Counted from the first letter of the stretch, positions 1 to 11,169 are shown. The stretch is 64,000 nt of DNA from Adiantum capillus-veneris (GCA_014529385.2 CM043955.1:144469640-144533639); one strand, 5' to 3'. Numbers and translations: made by a program. The notes: a model not told the origin generated them from the letters alone.

Positions 1-406
1 ATATGATCGAGCGGCATTGAAGATGCGTGGGGTGCGCGCATTGCTGAACTTTTCCATTAATGTCGTGGCTCCAATGCTAGAGAAAGAGGTGGAGACAAAG
101 AGAAGAAGAGAGTGAAACGAGAAGCACTAGTCGAAGATGGAGTTGTAGGCATCGAGTAACAACGTCAACAACGCAAGCGCATGCAAGATCCATCATCATC
201 TTCACCACCATCAAGTCTAGTAGTGAGCTTTGAAGGAGAAGGGGTGAAGATAGAAGAGCTAGATGATGTGTTTTCTTTGCATGAGTTGCACGAGTGTTTC
301 TTGCCTTTCATCACCTCCTCATTTGCTAGCACCATGGCTACCCTTGCCAACTGCACTGCAGCCTCTCATTTGGCACCCTCTCATGTGATAGCAGAGTGCT
401 TGTGCC

Positions 407-411
407 TATGT

Positions 412-493
<82 letters not shown>

Positions 494-494
494 G
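407..494. repeat. Compound (TG)n/(AG)n microsatellite
   Basis: An alternating TG run passes directly into a long AG run, ending in AGACAGAGAGAG. It is low-complexity sequence; the open frame running through it (181-564) is not credible as a gene. Confidence 0.95.
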
Positions 495-663
495 ATCTCA
501 GTATGTGTTGTTGGGCGAGAGTCCGACCATCATGAAGGACATGGTGGCAGTCCATGAGAATTAGGTGTTGGTTCCTGTTGGGGGAGTCAGTGAGAACTTG
601 TAGCCTCTCATTTGGCTGACAAAGAGTCGAAACTCATCGGCGAGCTCATCTACAGAGTCGACC

Positions 664-1105
664 TTGAAGGCATATGGTATTGCACAAGATACTGATATGG
701 ACAAAAGAATTCACTTGATATTGTTAGTCAATGGTTGTGCTTGGAACTACCTTGATCGATATGTATGCCTAATGTGGTGCACTTCCTCGATCACAAAAAG
801 TACTTTAAGAGCTTCCTCGCGGATAACGCCTGATTGCGGGATATGCCTAACTTGGACAGGGCTCAGGAGATCTAGGCTGTTTTCAATGGAATGGGATGTC
901 ATGCTTGCCACTGCCTTGGTCGACATGTATGCCATATGTAGTGCACTTCATGAAGCACACGAAGTGCTTGAGGAGCTTTCTGTCTGAAATGTCGTCTCTT
1001 GAGATGCACTGATTGGGGGATATGCCCAACTTGGGCAAGGCCAAGGAGCTCTGGTCATTTTTTAGTGGATGAAGTGAGGGTGTCTCTCTAGAAGGAATCA
1101 CATAC
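664..1105 (+). pseudogene. PPR protein gene relic (fragment 1)
   Basis: Frame-shifted pieces of pentatricopeptide repeats. A stretch near 900-990 reads like the PPR core (LVDMYAICSALHEAHEVLEEL), followed after a stop by NVVS-type sequence and a GYAQLG motif near 1015-1035. PPR proteins bind organellar RNA for editing and processing, and families are very large in early land plants. Stops and frameshifts show this copy is dead. Neighbouring fragments at 1232-1471 and on the minus strand at 2.1-2.8 kb belong to the same family. The PPR assignment is secure; the exact subfamily cannot be told. Confidence 0.7.
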
Positions 1106-1231
1106 GCTCTAGCCTATTTTCACCTAATGCGAAGTGAGGGTCTCTCTCTAGATGTAATGTTATTTCAAGCAGTGCATTGATTGCTACAAGGTTAGGTCAG
1201 GAAGAGAGAGAGAAAGAGCTTTTTTAAGCAG

Positions 1232-1474
1232 ATGCAGAGAGACTCCATCTCTCCAAATGCAATCATGTGTAGTGGCACCTTGAGGGAATGTGGTAGTACA
1301 CAAGATGCTGATATGGGCAAAAGAAGTTATGATGATATTGTTAGTGAGTGGTTGTTGAAAGAAAATGTTGTGCTTGGCATTGCCTTGGTCAACATGTATG
1401 CCAAATGTGGTGCACTTCATAAAGTGGAAAAAGTGCTTGATGAGCTTCCTGTCCAGGATGTCGTCTTTTGAAAT
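1232..1474 (+). pseudogene. PPR protein gene relic (fragment 2)
   Basis: A 79-residue open stretch carries a clear PPR array signature: residues reading DADMGKRSYDDIV, then VVLGIALVNMYAKCGALHK, then a VLDELPVQDVVF tail. In intact PLS-type PPR genes this is followed by WNALIAGY; here a TGA follows VVF and the next bases code for NA, so the W codon has apparently become a stop. No start, transit peptide or DYW domain is nearby. It looks like a broken internal fragment. Confidence 0.75.
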
Positions 1475-1784
1475 GCACGTCTGCCACGCACAAACCCTCT
1501 CGATCTGAGCCGCTAGAAGAACCTCTTGGATTCTAAGGAGCCAATCCCATCTTCAAACCAAAACATGGATCTGAGAGTGCCACTCGAATGGGGCTCCCCT
1601 GCCACCACTGAAGCCACACCCCCTCCCAAACCCAACAGAATGCCAGGAACCGAGGCTGACATGTTGATCTCCAAAGGAGAAAGGAGCACAAGCCAACTCC
1701 TGCTGTCAAAAAATGAAGAGCCAGGGCAGTCGAAGAGGCTTTTGTAGCCAGGTGCCCCCACCCAGGGCGGTCCTCCGCATCGGC

Positions 1785-2076
1785 CTCAGCCCACAATCCA
1801 CCTTGCCTCCACTGTAAGCCCACGTGCCGTCCGTCAACCCACCCCAGCGAGCCTTCCCTGCTCTTAGTGGTGGGCGAAACGAGTAGAACGAGACTGTAGT
1901 AGGCGAAGGCTCTTCAACCCTTGTCTTGACCTCAGCCCACAATCCACCCTGCCTCCACTGCAAGCCCATGTGCCGTCCGTCAACCCACCCCAGCAAGCCT
2001 TCCCAAATCTCAGTGGGCGAAAAGAGTAGAACGAGCCTGTAAAAAGCGAAGTCTCTTGAACCCTTGTCTTGACCTC
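1785..2076. repeat. 146 bp tandem duplication
   Basis: Two copies (1785-1930 and 1931-2076) begin CTCAGCCCACAATCCACC and run to CCCTTGTCTTGAC with scattered differences. Small open frames across it are artefacts. No known element was recognised. Confidence 0.85.
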
Positions 2077-2099
2077 TTACTTTAAGTATACTTTTTGTG

Positions 2100-2765
2100 A
2101 TCTATGGACTACACCACATTAGGCATACATGTCGACCAAGGTAGTGCCAAGCACAACCACTGACTAACAATATCAAAATGAATTCCTTTCTCCATATCAG
2201 CATCTTGTGCAATACCATATGCCTTCAAGGTGCAAGTGTACTTGATTGCATTTAGAGAAGAAGAAAAAGAAGAAGAGGATTTTAATGTCGTAGGAAACTA
2301 TCCCAAGAGACGTCAAAGATCTATCCGACGAGTTAAACTCAAGATCTGTTATTGAAGAGAGATTCCCTCTCTCTACATTTGTTGAAAACAATCCCTCCCT
2401 TCCTGACCTGACACTACTGCAATTAATGCACTCCTTGAGATAACATTGCATTTCGAGAGATGCCCTCTCTCTACATCAACTGAAAACATTCTAGAGCATA
2501 TGTGATTGCATCTGGAAGAGAGTAGGAGCGTAGGCTATCATAAGCTGGAAGTTGTAGGTGAGACATTGAGGGAGACGGCCTAGCCACTTGTCCTAAAAGC
2601 TCAAGTCGATCTGCTCGATGGCCTCTGATTGCTGTTGCTCATATGTGACTGCGTCTAGAGAGATATCCTTGCTTCGTCCAGTGAGAAACGACCAGAGCTC
2701 CTTGGCCCTACCCACGTTGGGCATATCCTGCAGTCACTGCATTTCAAGAGACATCTCAGACATAA
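2100..2765 (-). pseudogene. PPR gene relic in inverted orientation
   Basis: On the minus strand, 2100-2230 carries the same PPR-derived sequence as 690-790 (a GIAQDADMEKGIHF-like stretch and a LVDMYA-like remnant), and 2640-2765 carries a GYAQ-type stretch like 1015-1100. These copies are inverted relative to the plus-strand fragments and flank the 146 bp duplication. Reading frames are broken throughout. Confidence 0.55.
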
Positions 2766-3109
2766 AGCTCTTGTTAGGTGTATCGTAATGATTGTTTGCA
2801 CTTTTCTCAAGATGAGTGCTCCGAACTGTGCTCAAGATTCCTTTTGTTTTATGGAAGGTAGAGTCTTCCGTTCTTAATGAGAAAATGCTATGATCACAAA
2901 CAAAGTGAATGGACACTGTGTGTGCAAGTGAATGAGACTGAGAGATAGAGAGAAGAGAGATACGACACCAGAGACGTTGTAAAACCCTCCTCCAAAGGCC
3001 CCACTCTCGTCGGCGAGAGTGGTCTCCTTTTTTATTGCACAAAGTGGTACAATGCGTATGCAATGGACTGATGCAACTTGGGACCTGCCGATGACGACGA
3101 TGGTGATGC

Positions 3110-3640
3110 CGATGACGAATTTAGGGCTGAAATCTGTGGTCTTCTAACTGCTGAAATTCTGCAAATCTTTGGGCTGTTTCGCGTGGCTGAAAATGACTGT
3201 TTTGCTGCGTTTTTATGGCTGAAAATGGGGGTTATCTGCAATGCTTCAAGGGGTTGATCTGATACTCTGTCTAATGCTGAAAACGTTGCTGCAAGTGCTT
3301 TATCAACGGCTGATCTGGGGTAATCCCTTCAGGGGTGAGAGAGAAGGGAGTAGCGATGGCTAGGGTAATCCCTTCAGGGCTGAGAGAGAAGGGAGTAGCG
3401 ATGGCTGATCTGGCTCCATAGCACAGAAAATACAGCCTGAGAGGTGAAAACGCTGCTGTTTGTAGAAAACACAACCACCAAGGGGGAGCGATCTCAGTTT
3501 TGAGGGAGTTTTTCGTGACGGATGCAATCAGCAGGGGATCGTCGGCTTGGGAGAAGAACCTCAGTGTCTGATACCATCTGAGAGTAGGCAGTGAAAGCGC
3601 TGCCAACAACAGCATATAGCTCAGGTTGAGTCCTTTTCAG
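3110..3640. repeat. GCTGAAAA-motif-rich region with 45 bp tandem duplication
   Basis: The stretch contains many copies of GCTGAAAA, GCTGAAATCTG and AAAACGCTG. A 45 bp unit starting GGGTAATCCCTTCAGGG is present twice (3318-3362 and 3363-3407). A similar motif-rich stretch lies at 5805-6075. This may be one repeat family on both sides of the split transposon gene. No function is evident. Confidence 0.6.
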
Positions 3641-3991
3641 GAATACATCTAGGTATGCTTCATTTTGTCCACATCTGCCATATGGTTATAAGCTCGTGCT
3701 GCATTCGACCACAAACCATCAAATCTCTCATGTAGCTTACTCTTGCATTGAATTTGTTACTGAGTGTGTTTCTCTTTTAGTTTTGCTACCTGATCTTGCA
3801 TTTGATTCATAACCATTTGAAGCATCTGTAGCATTTTTTTTGATCTATTTTGTTGTAGTCTACTCCATTCATGGCTGCTTCGACCTCATCTGCAGATTCT
3901 TGATCTATTAATATTTTTACTTGCATTGATGTTACATGCAGATACGATGTTTGTGTTGGTTTGACATATGGTTTGTTTTAAATATATACAG

Positions 3992-4982
3992 ATACGATGA
4001 GTGACCAGGGTCATAGAGTGAAGTTGACGTTCATCAAGACTTTGCTACGTACCATTGGACTATGAGGAGAGGCTTTGACGGAGGCTATGTCAGATTATGT
4101 GAAGATGGATGACGCCAGTTTAGACAGCTCCATCGAGTTTCTTGGGCGATTCAGTTTGCCCGTACGTCCTGGAGAGGGTACATCCTCCCAGCCACACGCA
4201 GGAGTGGAGACTTCCTCTCATGCAGATCAGACCATAGCACATCGGTAATCTTCTTGATTGATAAAGTAGTAATGTCATTCTTTTTTTTTAATATAGACAT
4301 CTTAATATATGTATTCCCTTGATGTATTTGTTTGCTTAGGACTCCTATTCCAGGTACATCACATCATGAGAGTCAGCGACTTACTCCTAATGTACCTCCT
4401 AGTACTCAGTTGACACCTGATTCACAAGCTAGTGGCCGTCAGTCTCGGAGGTATATCTATTATGGTGATTATGAATTAAATATCAAATAGTTTTTAAGAA
4501 CTCTCATCTAATCTGCCGTATGTTTATATTGCATGTAGGCATCACCGACAGAGTAGCACGCCACAAGGCGGATCGACTCGTGAGACACCGCCTCAGCCAC
4601 CAGCTCAGTGCCTCCACCTCCACCAACCAATGCGCACGTGCATTGGCAGCTTGGGTGTCACATGGGACATCTTGCCTGATGGGGCTATCCTCCAGCTCGG
4701 AGCCGGCATCGCCCTCAAACGTCGGATGGGAGACCTCTGCTCGTCTTATCTAAAGCAGGTTCATATACCATGGGAGTAAGTATTAATTAACATAAAACAT
4801 ATAAATTTTAGTTTGTTAGTTGAATTACTAATCGGCTTTATTTTGCATTGTAGTGATCAGCATGAGGATGACAAGAAATATGTTCTCAACACACTAGAGA
4901 CGGAGTATGGGACAGGATGGAGTCCCAAGTGGATGGTCAAGCAAATGTGAAAACTCATGGGTCATCGATGCTACGCAACATG
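3992..4982 (+). pseudogene. CACTA-associated second gene, 5' exons (Transposase_24-like)
   Basis: Four candidate exons with GT/AG borders and continuous phase: 3992-4244, 4340-4450, 4539-4775 and 4854-4982. The first starts just before an ATG at 3997. The product runs through a Ser/Pro/Gln-rich low-complexity region into WDILPDGAILQLGAGIA, then VHIPWDDQHEDDKKYVLNTL, resembling the plant Transposase_24/Ptta family carried as a second gene by CACTA elements. Two in-frame TGA codons (4063 and 4948) show decay. The last exon ends in a phase that fits the exon at 12656, where the gene appears to resume. Family assignment is from motif resemblance only. Confidence 0.55.
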
Positions 4983-5014
4983 GTAAGTAGAAAGAAAGAA
5001 ATATTTTTAACATC

Positions 5015-5017
<3 letters not shown>

Positions 5018-5061
<44 letters not shown>
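5018..5061. repeat. (CT)n microsatellite
   Basis: An uninterrupted CT run of about 40 bases, just downstream of a predicted splice donor at 4983. Confidence 0.95.
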
Positions 5062-5064
<3 letters not shown>

Positions 5065-5388
5065 CTCTTGACTCTCGATCTGTCAAGGTGGAAACGGTCG
5101 GAGCTGCTCTCTGAGTAGGTGTAGCTTATAGTAGAGGCAGGCTGTAGGCAACTCTCGCAAGGGTGCACCATGCACTGTTGGGGTGCATGATTTTTCCTCT
5201 CTTCTATCATGCTCGCCGCTTGGGACCATATGAGACAAATCAAATGTACATGGTGTCCAACCAAATGAGCATCCTCAACGCTTCCAACTGTCCCAGAATT
5301 TTCGTGTGTTGATGGCACAGGGTCTAGAAAAGGTGCATTCGTTGCAGCAGCCACTCCTCTTAGGTCAAAATCTTTATCTTCCCAATGC

Positions 5389-5785
5389 TCAGGTCCTTGA
5401 ACTATGGCACCTCCTCCAAAGATGCTGCAAGTGCTTCTTTAGTTCATTTTTCCTCACTTGTTTCACAAGAAAGTCCACAGCTCCCTTTGACAAGCATTTG
5501 AAAATGGAATTCATGGAGTCATGAGAGGGCATCATGATAACCGGAATGTGCTTGAGGGCCCCATGGTTCATAATTCACCCCAATAGACCTATGCCTGATA
5601 AACAGGGCATCACGAACTCCATTAGAACAAGATCGACTTGGTTTTTCTGGTCCATCAAAAGTTCCCATGCTAGTAACCCATTGGAGGCAGGTGTAACTTC
5701 ATAGCTGCAATCGCGTAGGAGAGCACCAACTGGATCAAGCTGAATGCATGGAGCTGATGCAAGTCTAGGCAATGTCGGCAATGAC
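5389..5785 (-). pseudogene. Pseudo-response regulator (PRR) receiver-domain relic
   Basis: Two abutting minus-strand frames give most of the pseudo-receiver domain of plant circadian-clock PRR proteins (PRR5/7/9 type). The first (about 5785-5575) reads ALLRDCSYEV, then NGLLAWELL and EFVMPCLSGIGLL. After an in-frame TGA, the second (5571-5389) reads [27 protein letters not shown] and [18 protein letters not shown]. In the family this region lacks the phospho-accepting Asp and mediates clock repressor assembly. No intron separates the two parts, so a processed copy or captured mRNA fragment is possible. The C-terminal CCT domain was not found. It sits between two halves of a CACTA gene, suggesting transposon capture. 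PRR identity is confident; the member is not. Confidence 0.8.
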
Positions 5786-5804
5786 GAAGGGAATGAAGAC
5801 ACCG

Positions 5805-6075
5805 TCCTAAGGGCTGAAATCTGCAATCTTGTATCTGCTGTCCAAAAACGCTATGGGCTAAAATCTACGACTATGTCCAAAAACGCTGATTCTGGGATTG
5901 TTCTGTAGGTCTTTGACGCTGAAAATCTGCAGGTTTAGGGCTGAAAACTGAGGTTTCTTGCGGCTGAATGTGTTACTCTTTAGGGGCTCAATCTGCCGGT
6001 CGTTCATTGCTGAAAAACGCCATGCTAAAAACGCTAGGTGATGGGTCTCCAAAAACGCTAGGTTGTTGAGCTTCT
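5805..6075. repeat. GCTGAAAA/AAAACGCT motif-rich stretch
   Basis: Repeated short motifs (GCTGAAAA, AAAACGCTA, CTGAAATCTGC) resemble those at 3110-3300. A duplicated pair reading GTTGTTGAGCTTCT.CTGTCGATGG lies at about 6062-6108. Confidence 0.5.
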
Positions 6076-6126
6076 TCTGTCGATGGTTGTTGAGCTTCTG
6101 CTGTCGATGGATATGCATCTACACTA

Positions 6127-6157
6127 AGTGACTTCATAGCTGCAATTGCGTAGGAGA
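6127..6157 (-). pseudogene. Second short PRR fragment
   Basis: About 30 bases repeat the sequence at 5696-5726 with two differences and on the minus strand encode LLRNCSYEVT-like sequence. This is a second, tiny copy of the same PRR receiver segment, 430 bp from the main relic, and points to local duplication after capture. Confidence 0.55.
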
Positions 6158-6209
6158 AGTGGCGTGACTGATTCTACTGTTTTAAGGGCCAATCTGTTTT
6201 TTCAAGCTT

Positions 6210-6646
6210 TTGGATATGGCCTCACTGAAGGCATGGTTCAACGTGGAGGTTGCCCTCTTATGCTTTGAAAGAGCGATACGATGCGTTAGGAAAGCTTTGC
6301 TGGATGAAGAGAAGGAAAACCAGGATATGACTGGGATGCGGTGCAAAAGGCTATGCAGACCTCGACTCAGACACTCTCGAGGACGACTGAGAGTTACTAC
6401 AAGGATGTAGAGGCGATGCGGCTGGAAAGTAGAAGAACGAGAAAAGAGCTCGAGAGAAAGAAAATGCTTATGGATGCCGAGTTCCGTCGACAAGAGCAAG
6501 TGATGACCTGGTTTTTTGAAAAGGTGTCGATGATGCATGCCAAGCTGAACGAAGAGGAAAAACAAGCAAAAGAAGATAAGGAGACGGATGCCCCGTGTAT
6601 GGACGAAGGAGAAGAATGTATGGATGTCCTGTGTGTGGATGAGTGA
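6210..6646 (+). pseudogene. Unassigned coiled-coil coding remnant
   Basis: Two overlapping plus-strand frames join across a frameshift near 6330. The first encodes an amphipathic segment beginning MDMASLKAWFNVEV; the second is rich in Glu, Arg, Lys and Met with heptad-like spacing (VEAMRLESRRTRKELERK, then FRRQEQVMTWFFEKV) and an acidic Cys-containing tail, predicting a coiled coil. No family was recognised. It reads on into the next frame at 6646-7040 in the same direction, so both may be one decayed gene. Base composition is richer in G and C than surrounding DNA. Confidence 0.4.
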
Positions 6647-7040
6647 AGAAATTGAGGAGGAGCACCAGGTGAACCCTGCGGACTCCTATCCCCCACACAA
6701 GAGGGGAGAGCTGGAGCATGTGACACGCAGCGACCTACAGGTTGCTACCTTCAAATTGCCCGAGAAGGGGATTGTGGAAATCCATGGCAATAAGCCATTC
6801 ATATGCGAAGAATTGAGAGGAGATGTGGCGAACCTGGAATGTGGCACTTTGGTCGTGATGGTTGATTGTGAAGTGAAGATAAAGGATGTGAGCCAGGCAG
6901 GGTTTTCTGATATGCGTATAACGTACGGTATACCGCTAAGTTGGGGTGTGTGCATGAGGCCAAACCCCTCAGCAAATGGTGTTCACAATATGGCTGCGAA
7001 TAGCTTGGACCAGATGGCGGTCGGGAAAATAGGAAGGTGA
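6646..7040 (+). pseudogene. Unassigned remnant with a beta-rich looking segment
   Basis: An open frame of about 130 residues carries LQVATFKLPEKGIVEIHG, then NLECGTLVVMVDCEVKIK and SDMRITYGIPLSWGV. Alternating hydrophobic residues suggest beta strands. I do not recognise a family. It follows the coiled-coil frame and precedes further short same-strand frames (7140-7300, 7282-7485, 7480-7670), which looks like a single longer gene broken by frameshifts. Confidence 0.4.
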
Positions 7041-7139
7041 GCAACAAGCCTACTGGCTTGGAGCACACATGGGAAGGATGATTGTGGGATTACCCGGAAA
7101 AGGTGGTCAGCAAGGTGTGACTAGGGTTATGAATTGACA

Positions 7140-7830
7140 GTGGTGCAAGGTCATTGGGTCACGAAGGAGGTCATGGAGACCCGATTGGGAATGTCCCTGA
7201 AGGGGCCTTATAGACTAGTGTACGCGAGCCATAAGCTAGCTGAGGCAAACCCACTGGGATTAATCGCCGCGTGGTTACAGTTTGCCGCGTGGTTCGATGA
7301 TGGGTGTTAAAAAATGCGACTGCCCGAGTCATGTGTGGCAAGCAGGGCTGCTTGGGGTTGTGGATAGTGACCTACTGGAGGTGAAGATATGCATATGGGA
7401 CCCGGGAGAAGGTTACCCATGCAGGGATGCATTTGTTTACGGAATGACCCGAATGCGCGGAGGTGCTGAGCTGACAGCACACTAGAATATAATTGGCCGA
7501 TGCGGGATTAAGCCCGAAGGGTTAGAGCCGTTTGCTGGTTCTGACAGACGGAATGTAGCAAGACGAGTGCTGGCACAAATGCAGGCCAAAGATGGCCGTT
7601 GGATCCCACCGCGACAAGGCAGGTTGCAAGAGGATGCGGAGCGAGGCAGGTGAACTCGATATCATACCAGGCAGCCAAGGACTAGATCGCATAATCGGGG
7701 ATGTACCACAACTAGGAGGTATTGGGCTGAGTCGGAGGGCCAGCAAACAACTAAGGTGCAGGGTGAGATATGCAGGTACGAGAAGAACAGAAATGCTGGG
7801 GCAGGTTGTGTATGGCTGATGTGTTTCCCC
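7140..7830 (+). pseudogene. Unassigned remnant, continued (frameshifted)
   Basis: Successive plus-strand frames shift around 7300 and 7670: HWVTKEVMETRLGMSLKG to IAAWLQFAAWFDDG, then KCDCPSHVWQAGLLGVVD and KICIWDPGEGYPCRD, then after TAG NIIGRCGIKPEGLEPF and VLAQMQAKDGRWIPP. Composition and low stop density in one direction suggest former coding sequence. No catalytic motif, zinc knuckle or polymerase motif was seen. The source (host, transposon or viral) is undetermined. Confidence 0.35.
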
Positions 7831-8923
7831 TCGAAGAGACGGGCGAGCCACTGAGTGCGAATGCAACATGACTACGCATTGCAAGAGGGCGGGCTCCGAT
7901 CAGCACCAGCCCACCTTTCATTCGGGGAGCTGTGCTGTGCGAGTGATTAGGCACATGCTATTATACCTTAACCGGTACTGGCCATTATGGGGTTATTCGA
8001 CACTGGGTAGCGGGTTGTATGCCAGGCCATTTTGGATGAGATTACTAGCAGGCCTACGGGCGTGGGGTCCCTAAGTAAGTAGTGGGGGCACAATGATGAC
8101 GGTTATGCTACTAGTATGGTTGGCACTTCATGGAGGTTACAGTCAAGGGCGATGCAAAGGGAGGAATTCCAATGGGGAGAATCTTGAGGCAGATTGTCTT
8201 TGGAGCTTAGGAGCTTGGTGTGGTCAAGCTTGGTCGAGGAGGCGGTTGCTGCTTCCTTGGTGAGAGGAACTTTGAGCTTAGTGGAGCTCGATAGAGAAGT
8301 TCTCGGCGGAGGAGAGCTTGACATTCGAGTGCTTGGATGCTATTGTGACAGAGCTCTTGCATTGGGAGTACATTGCATCACGCAGAGTGGAGCAGGAGCA
8401 GGTTCAAGACTATGTGCAACTCGTTTTTTGCCATTTTCGGGCTCTAAAACGCAGTTTTTTGCATAGCTCCATCATACAGAATCAGATCTACATGATCCAG
8501 GAGTCTAGGTCAGGGTTTTGGCATGCTCCGGAAGCGATGGCAATGTCTATTTGCTGAAATTCTGCTTTGAATTACAGCAAGTGCAGTAGCAGGTGTATAA
8601 CTTCAAGAAATCTACATGTCATTGTTGTATGAAGAGGGATTTCATTCACCTGTTTGAAGATCCGATACGATATTTCATAAATGCCAACTATGGTTCCCAC
8701 ATAACCCAGTTCACTATCAACAAGATTTTTGTCTCTTGAACTTGCACGTGATAATTGCTTGAAAGAGGCAACACGGAAGAATCTTGAGTTAGACGTAAGT
8801 CGTCAATAGCTTTTATTCAAAGATGTTGACGATAAGCCCACATGTTTGTATACATTTGAGCCTAGATCAATATATAAATGATATAAGAAAAAAAGAAATA
8901 TTGCTTGTTTAGTTTAAAGTTTT

Positions 8924-9600
8924 TCAAAACCCAAAAGTTACCTTTCTTTCACATCCGATCATAAACTCTCTCTGTTCCCTTGAGATTGTCTCATGATCTC
9001 TATCCGCCCGTTGCATACGGGTGTATAACCAATCCATGAAAGTAGGTACTTCTTCGATGTTATTTACGTTGGTTTGACGTCTAGATCTCCTGTTTTTACG
9101 TCTGCCAACTCGTTGGTTCGCAAGTTTCTCCTCATACTCCTCAACAAATTGTTGCATGCATTCGCTATTATAGATAATGAAAGTAGAAATATCCAAATTA
9201 TCTTGGATCTTAAGTCGAAAAGGGACTCCCTTACCAGACAATACATCGTCTGACATGGTAGAAGAAGACTCATTTGTCCATATGCGTGGAGCTTCAAAAT
9301 CGGTTTACTCAAGATATTCTTAATCGGTTTCCATACGCGTGGAGCTTCAAAATCGGTTTTCTCAAGGCTCATAGGTTGTGTCATGTCCAGTTTTATCAGA
9401 AAGTGGCCATAGATTAGGCTTTGAGTTTCGACCCTTTAAGTCATTTCTTGTTGCCACTGTGTCTTTCAAGCCAACAAGGTGTTGCCATAACAAATGACCA
9501 ACGTTCTTAATATATGCATAGGATCAAGAAGATGACATATCTTCAAATCCTTCCAATATTCCAAAGTGTACCATATCGAAGGACTTTGAGCCAGAGAACT
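8924..9600 (-). pseudogene. CACTA Tnp2 transposase, C-terminal part
   Basis: Broken minus-strand frames. 9600-9385 reads SIWYTLEYWKDLKICHLLDPMHI and, after a frameshift, HLLWQHLVGLKDTVATRNDL and SKPNLWPLS, matching the Tnp2 segment around its DxMH motif. 9384-8924 continues to SDDVLSGKGVPFRLK, MQQFVEEYEEKLANQR, a basic RRKNRRSRR stretch and FMDWLYTRMQRADRD. A ~52 bp duplication sits at 9279-9366 (the GCGTGGAGCTTCAAAATCGG motif occurs twice). Together with 9613-11169 it makes one transposase gene. Confidence 0.7.
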
Positions 9601-9612
9601 TTTTCCTCTGGC

Positions 9613-11169
9613 TCACACCTTCACAGCGTCATCATCACTGCTTATGATCTCCGACTCCGGATCGATAGCGGGCCCAACAGTCCACTTTAGATACCAATCC
9701 TTTGGTGTGTTTGGTATTGGACATTTCCATTCTTCTACCTTCCCATTGAAATGTATGGCTTGCCTTCTATTTCGTAGATGATGCTCTTCACGTAAAAATC
9801 GTCTGTGTCGAAGATATATATTTTTGTTGAGGTTTTTGCTATAAGTTGATCTCAACCAATCACCACACACAGGACAAGCTTTATAACCCTTGGTACATAT
9901 TCCTGCATGAAAAATATAACAAAGATTATTAGCGCAATAAATATACAAACAACATATGAGAAAATGTATATATCAAAACCATTTACCTGAGCAAAAACCA
10001 TATCCTGGAAAGTCGTGGATAGTCCATGCTAAAATCCCACGAACAATGAACTGTCTTTCGCCAATGCTTCTTGACATATCCACGACATCAATCCCTCTCC
10101 ACAAATCTTGAAGATCGTCAATGAGAGGAGCCAAATATACATTCAGGTCTTTAACTTGTCGCTTTCCTGAGATTAAGAGTGAGAGCATTAAATGCTCTTT
10201 CTTAATACTAAGATATGGGGGTAGATTATAGTTAATAACTACCACTGGCCATGTAGACCATTTACTTGATTTTATAGAAAATGGATTCACACCATCTAAT
10301 GCTACACCCATCTTTAAATTGCATGATTCTTTTGCGAAATCTGGCCATAGCAAATCAATATGCTCAAATGCAGGACTATCCTGCAGAATTCGCATTACTC
10401 CATCTTTGCTCTTGTGCTCCGCTCCCCATGTCATAAGCTTAGCTAATTCAGGACTTTGAAACATATGTTTTATACACGGAGCCAAGGGAAAATGTCTCAA
10501 TACCTTTCTAGGGACCTTACCTTTCTCATCTTTATAACGAGGCTTTTGACATTTTGGGCACGTCACATTGTCCTGGTATTGATGTCTATATAAAATACAA
10601 TCGTTGGGACATGCATGTATAGAAGAATAGTCAAGTCCAAGACTACTTATCATCTTCTTCACCTCATCGTGTAATGCAGGAAGGGAATTTCTTGTCGGCA
10701 AGAACTTTTGAGAGACTAGCATGCAAGTTGATTAAAAATATGATCAATAACAAGCACCAATGTTTAGAGTGTAGCAAACAAATATGTCAGATGTATACAT
10801 ACTTCAATAGTGCTGAAACGGATACATTACTCCATCCAAAACAGTTTTGAAGATTAAGAATAAGTAAGCTTGCACTTAGTCGTGTTAGTTGGATTCCTTT
10901 GTAGATATGATTTAGAGCTTCTTCTCGAAGATACTTCTCGTTGTTAGGAATATTGCTCGCACTATCATTTTGATGCCAATCCTCAATAAAATCAGCCATG
11001 CCATCGTCATTATCAAAGATATCATCACGTCCATTAAAGTCCTTAGAATATTGTTCCTTTAGTCTTGCATACGTGTTAGGATCACTCCTGCGTAGGATCC
11101 TCATGCACTCTATTGACATTTGAGATACATCATGTGAATGTTGATTTGTGACGTTATCGATGTCATAAT
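9613..11169 (-). pseudogene. CACTA (En/Spm) Tnp2 transposase, core
   Basis: Transposase_21/Tnp2 family, the enzyme that cuts and pastes CACTA DNA transposons. Predicted exons on the minus strand: 11169-10803 (ADFIEDWHQN, then LNLQNCFGWSNVSVSALLK), about 10715-9987 (LGLDYSSIHACPNDCILYR, CPKCQKPRYK, VALDGVNPFS, NVYLAPLIDDLQDLW, WTIHDFPGYGFCSG) and 9902-9613 (ICTKGYKACPVC, YLRHRRFLREEHHLR). The last intron, 9903-9986, has GT/AG borders and joins SG to ICTKGYK in the family's usual order. Zinc-binding Cys pairs and the DG and DDL motifs are present. The 10803/10715 junction does not keep phase with obvious splice sites, and downstream frames are broken. Confidence 0.85.

Noticed and set aside
181-564. 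127-codon plus-strand frame
   Set aside because: A third of it is translated TG/AG microsatellite and the rest has no recognisable domain.
2409-2420. CACTACTGCA as the left CACTA terminus
   Set aside because: Similarity to the right end stops after eight bases, and no GCGACG subterminal motifs follow.
3565-3582. GGTATCAGACA on the minus strand as a retrotransposon primer site
   Set aside because: The match to methionine tRNA is short, and no LTR terminus or gag could be placed on either side.
5007-5354. 115-codon minus-strand frame as the continuation of the PRR gene
   Set aside because: It ends in a microsatellite and shows none of the conserved PRR regions or a CCT domain.
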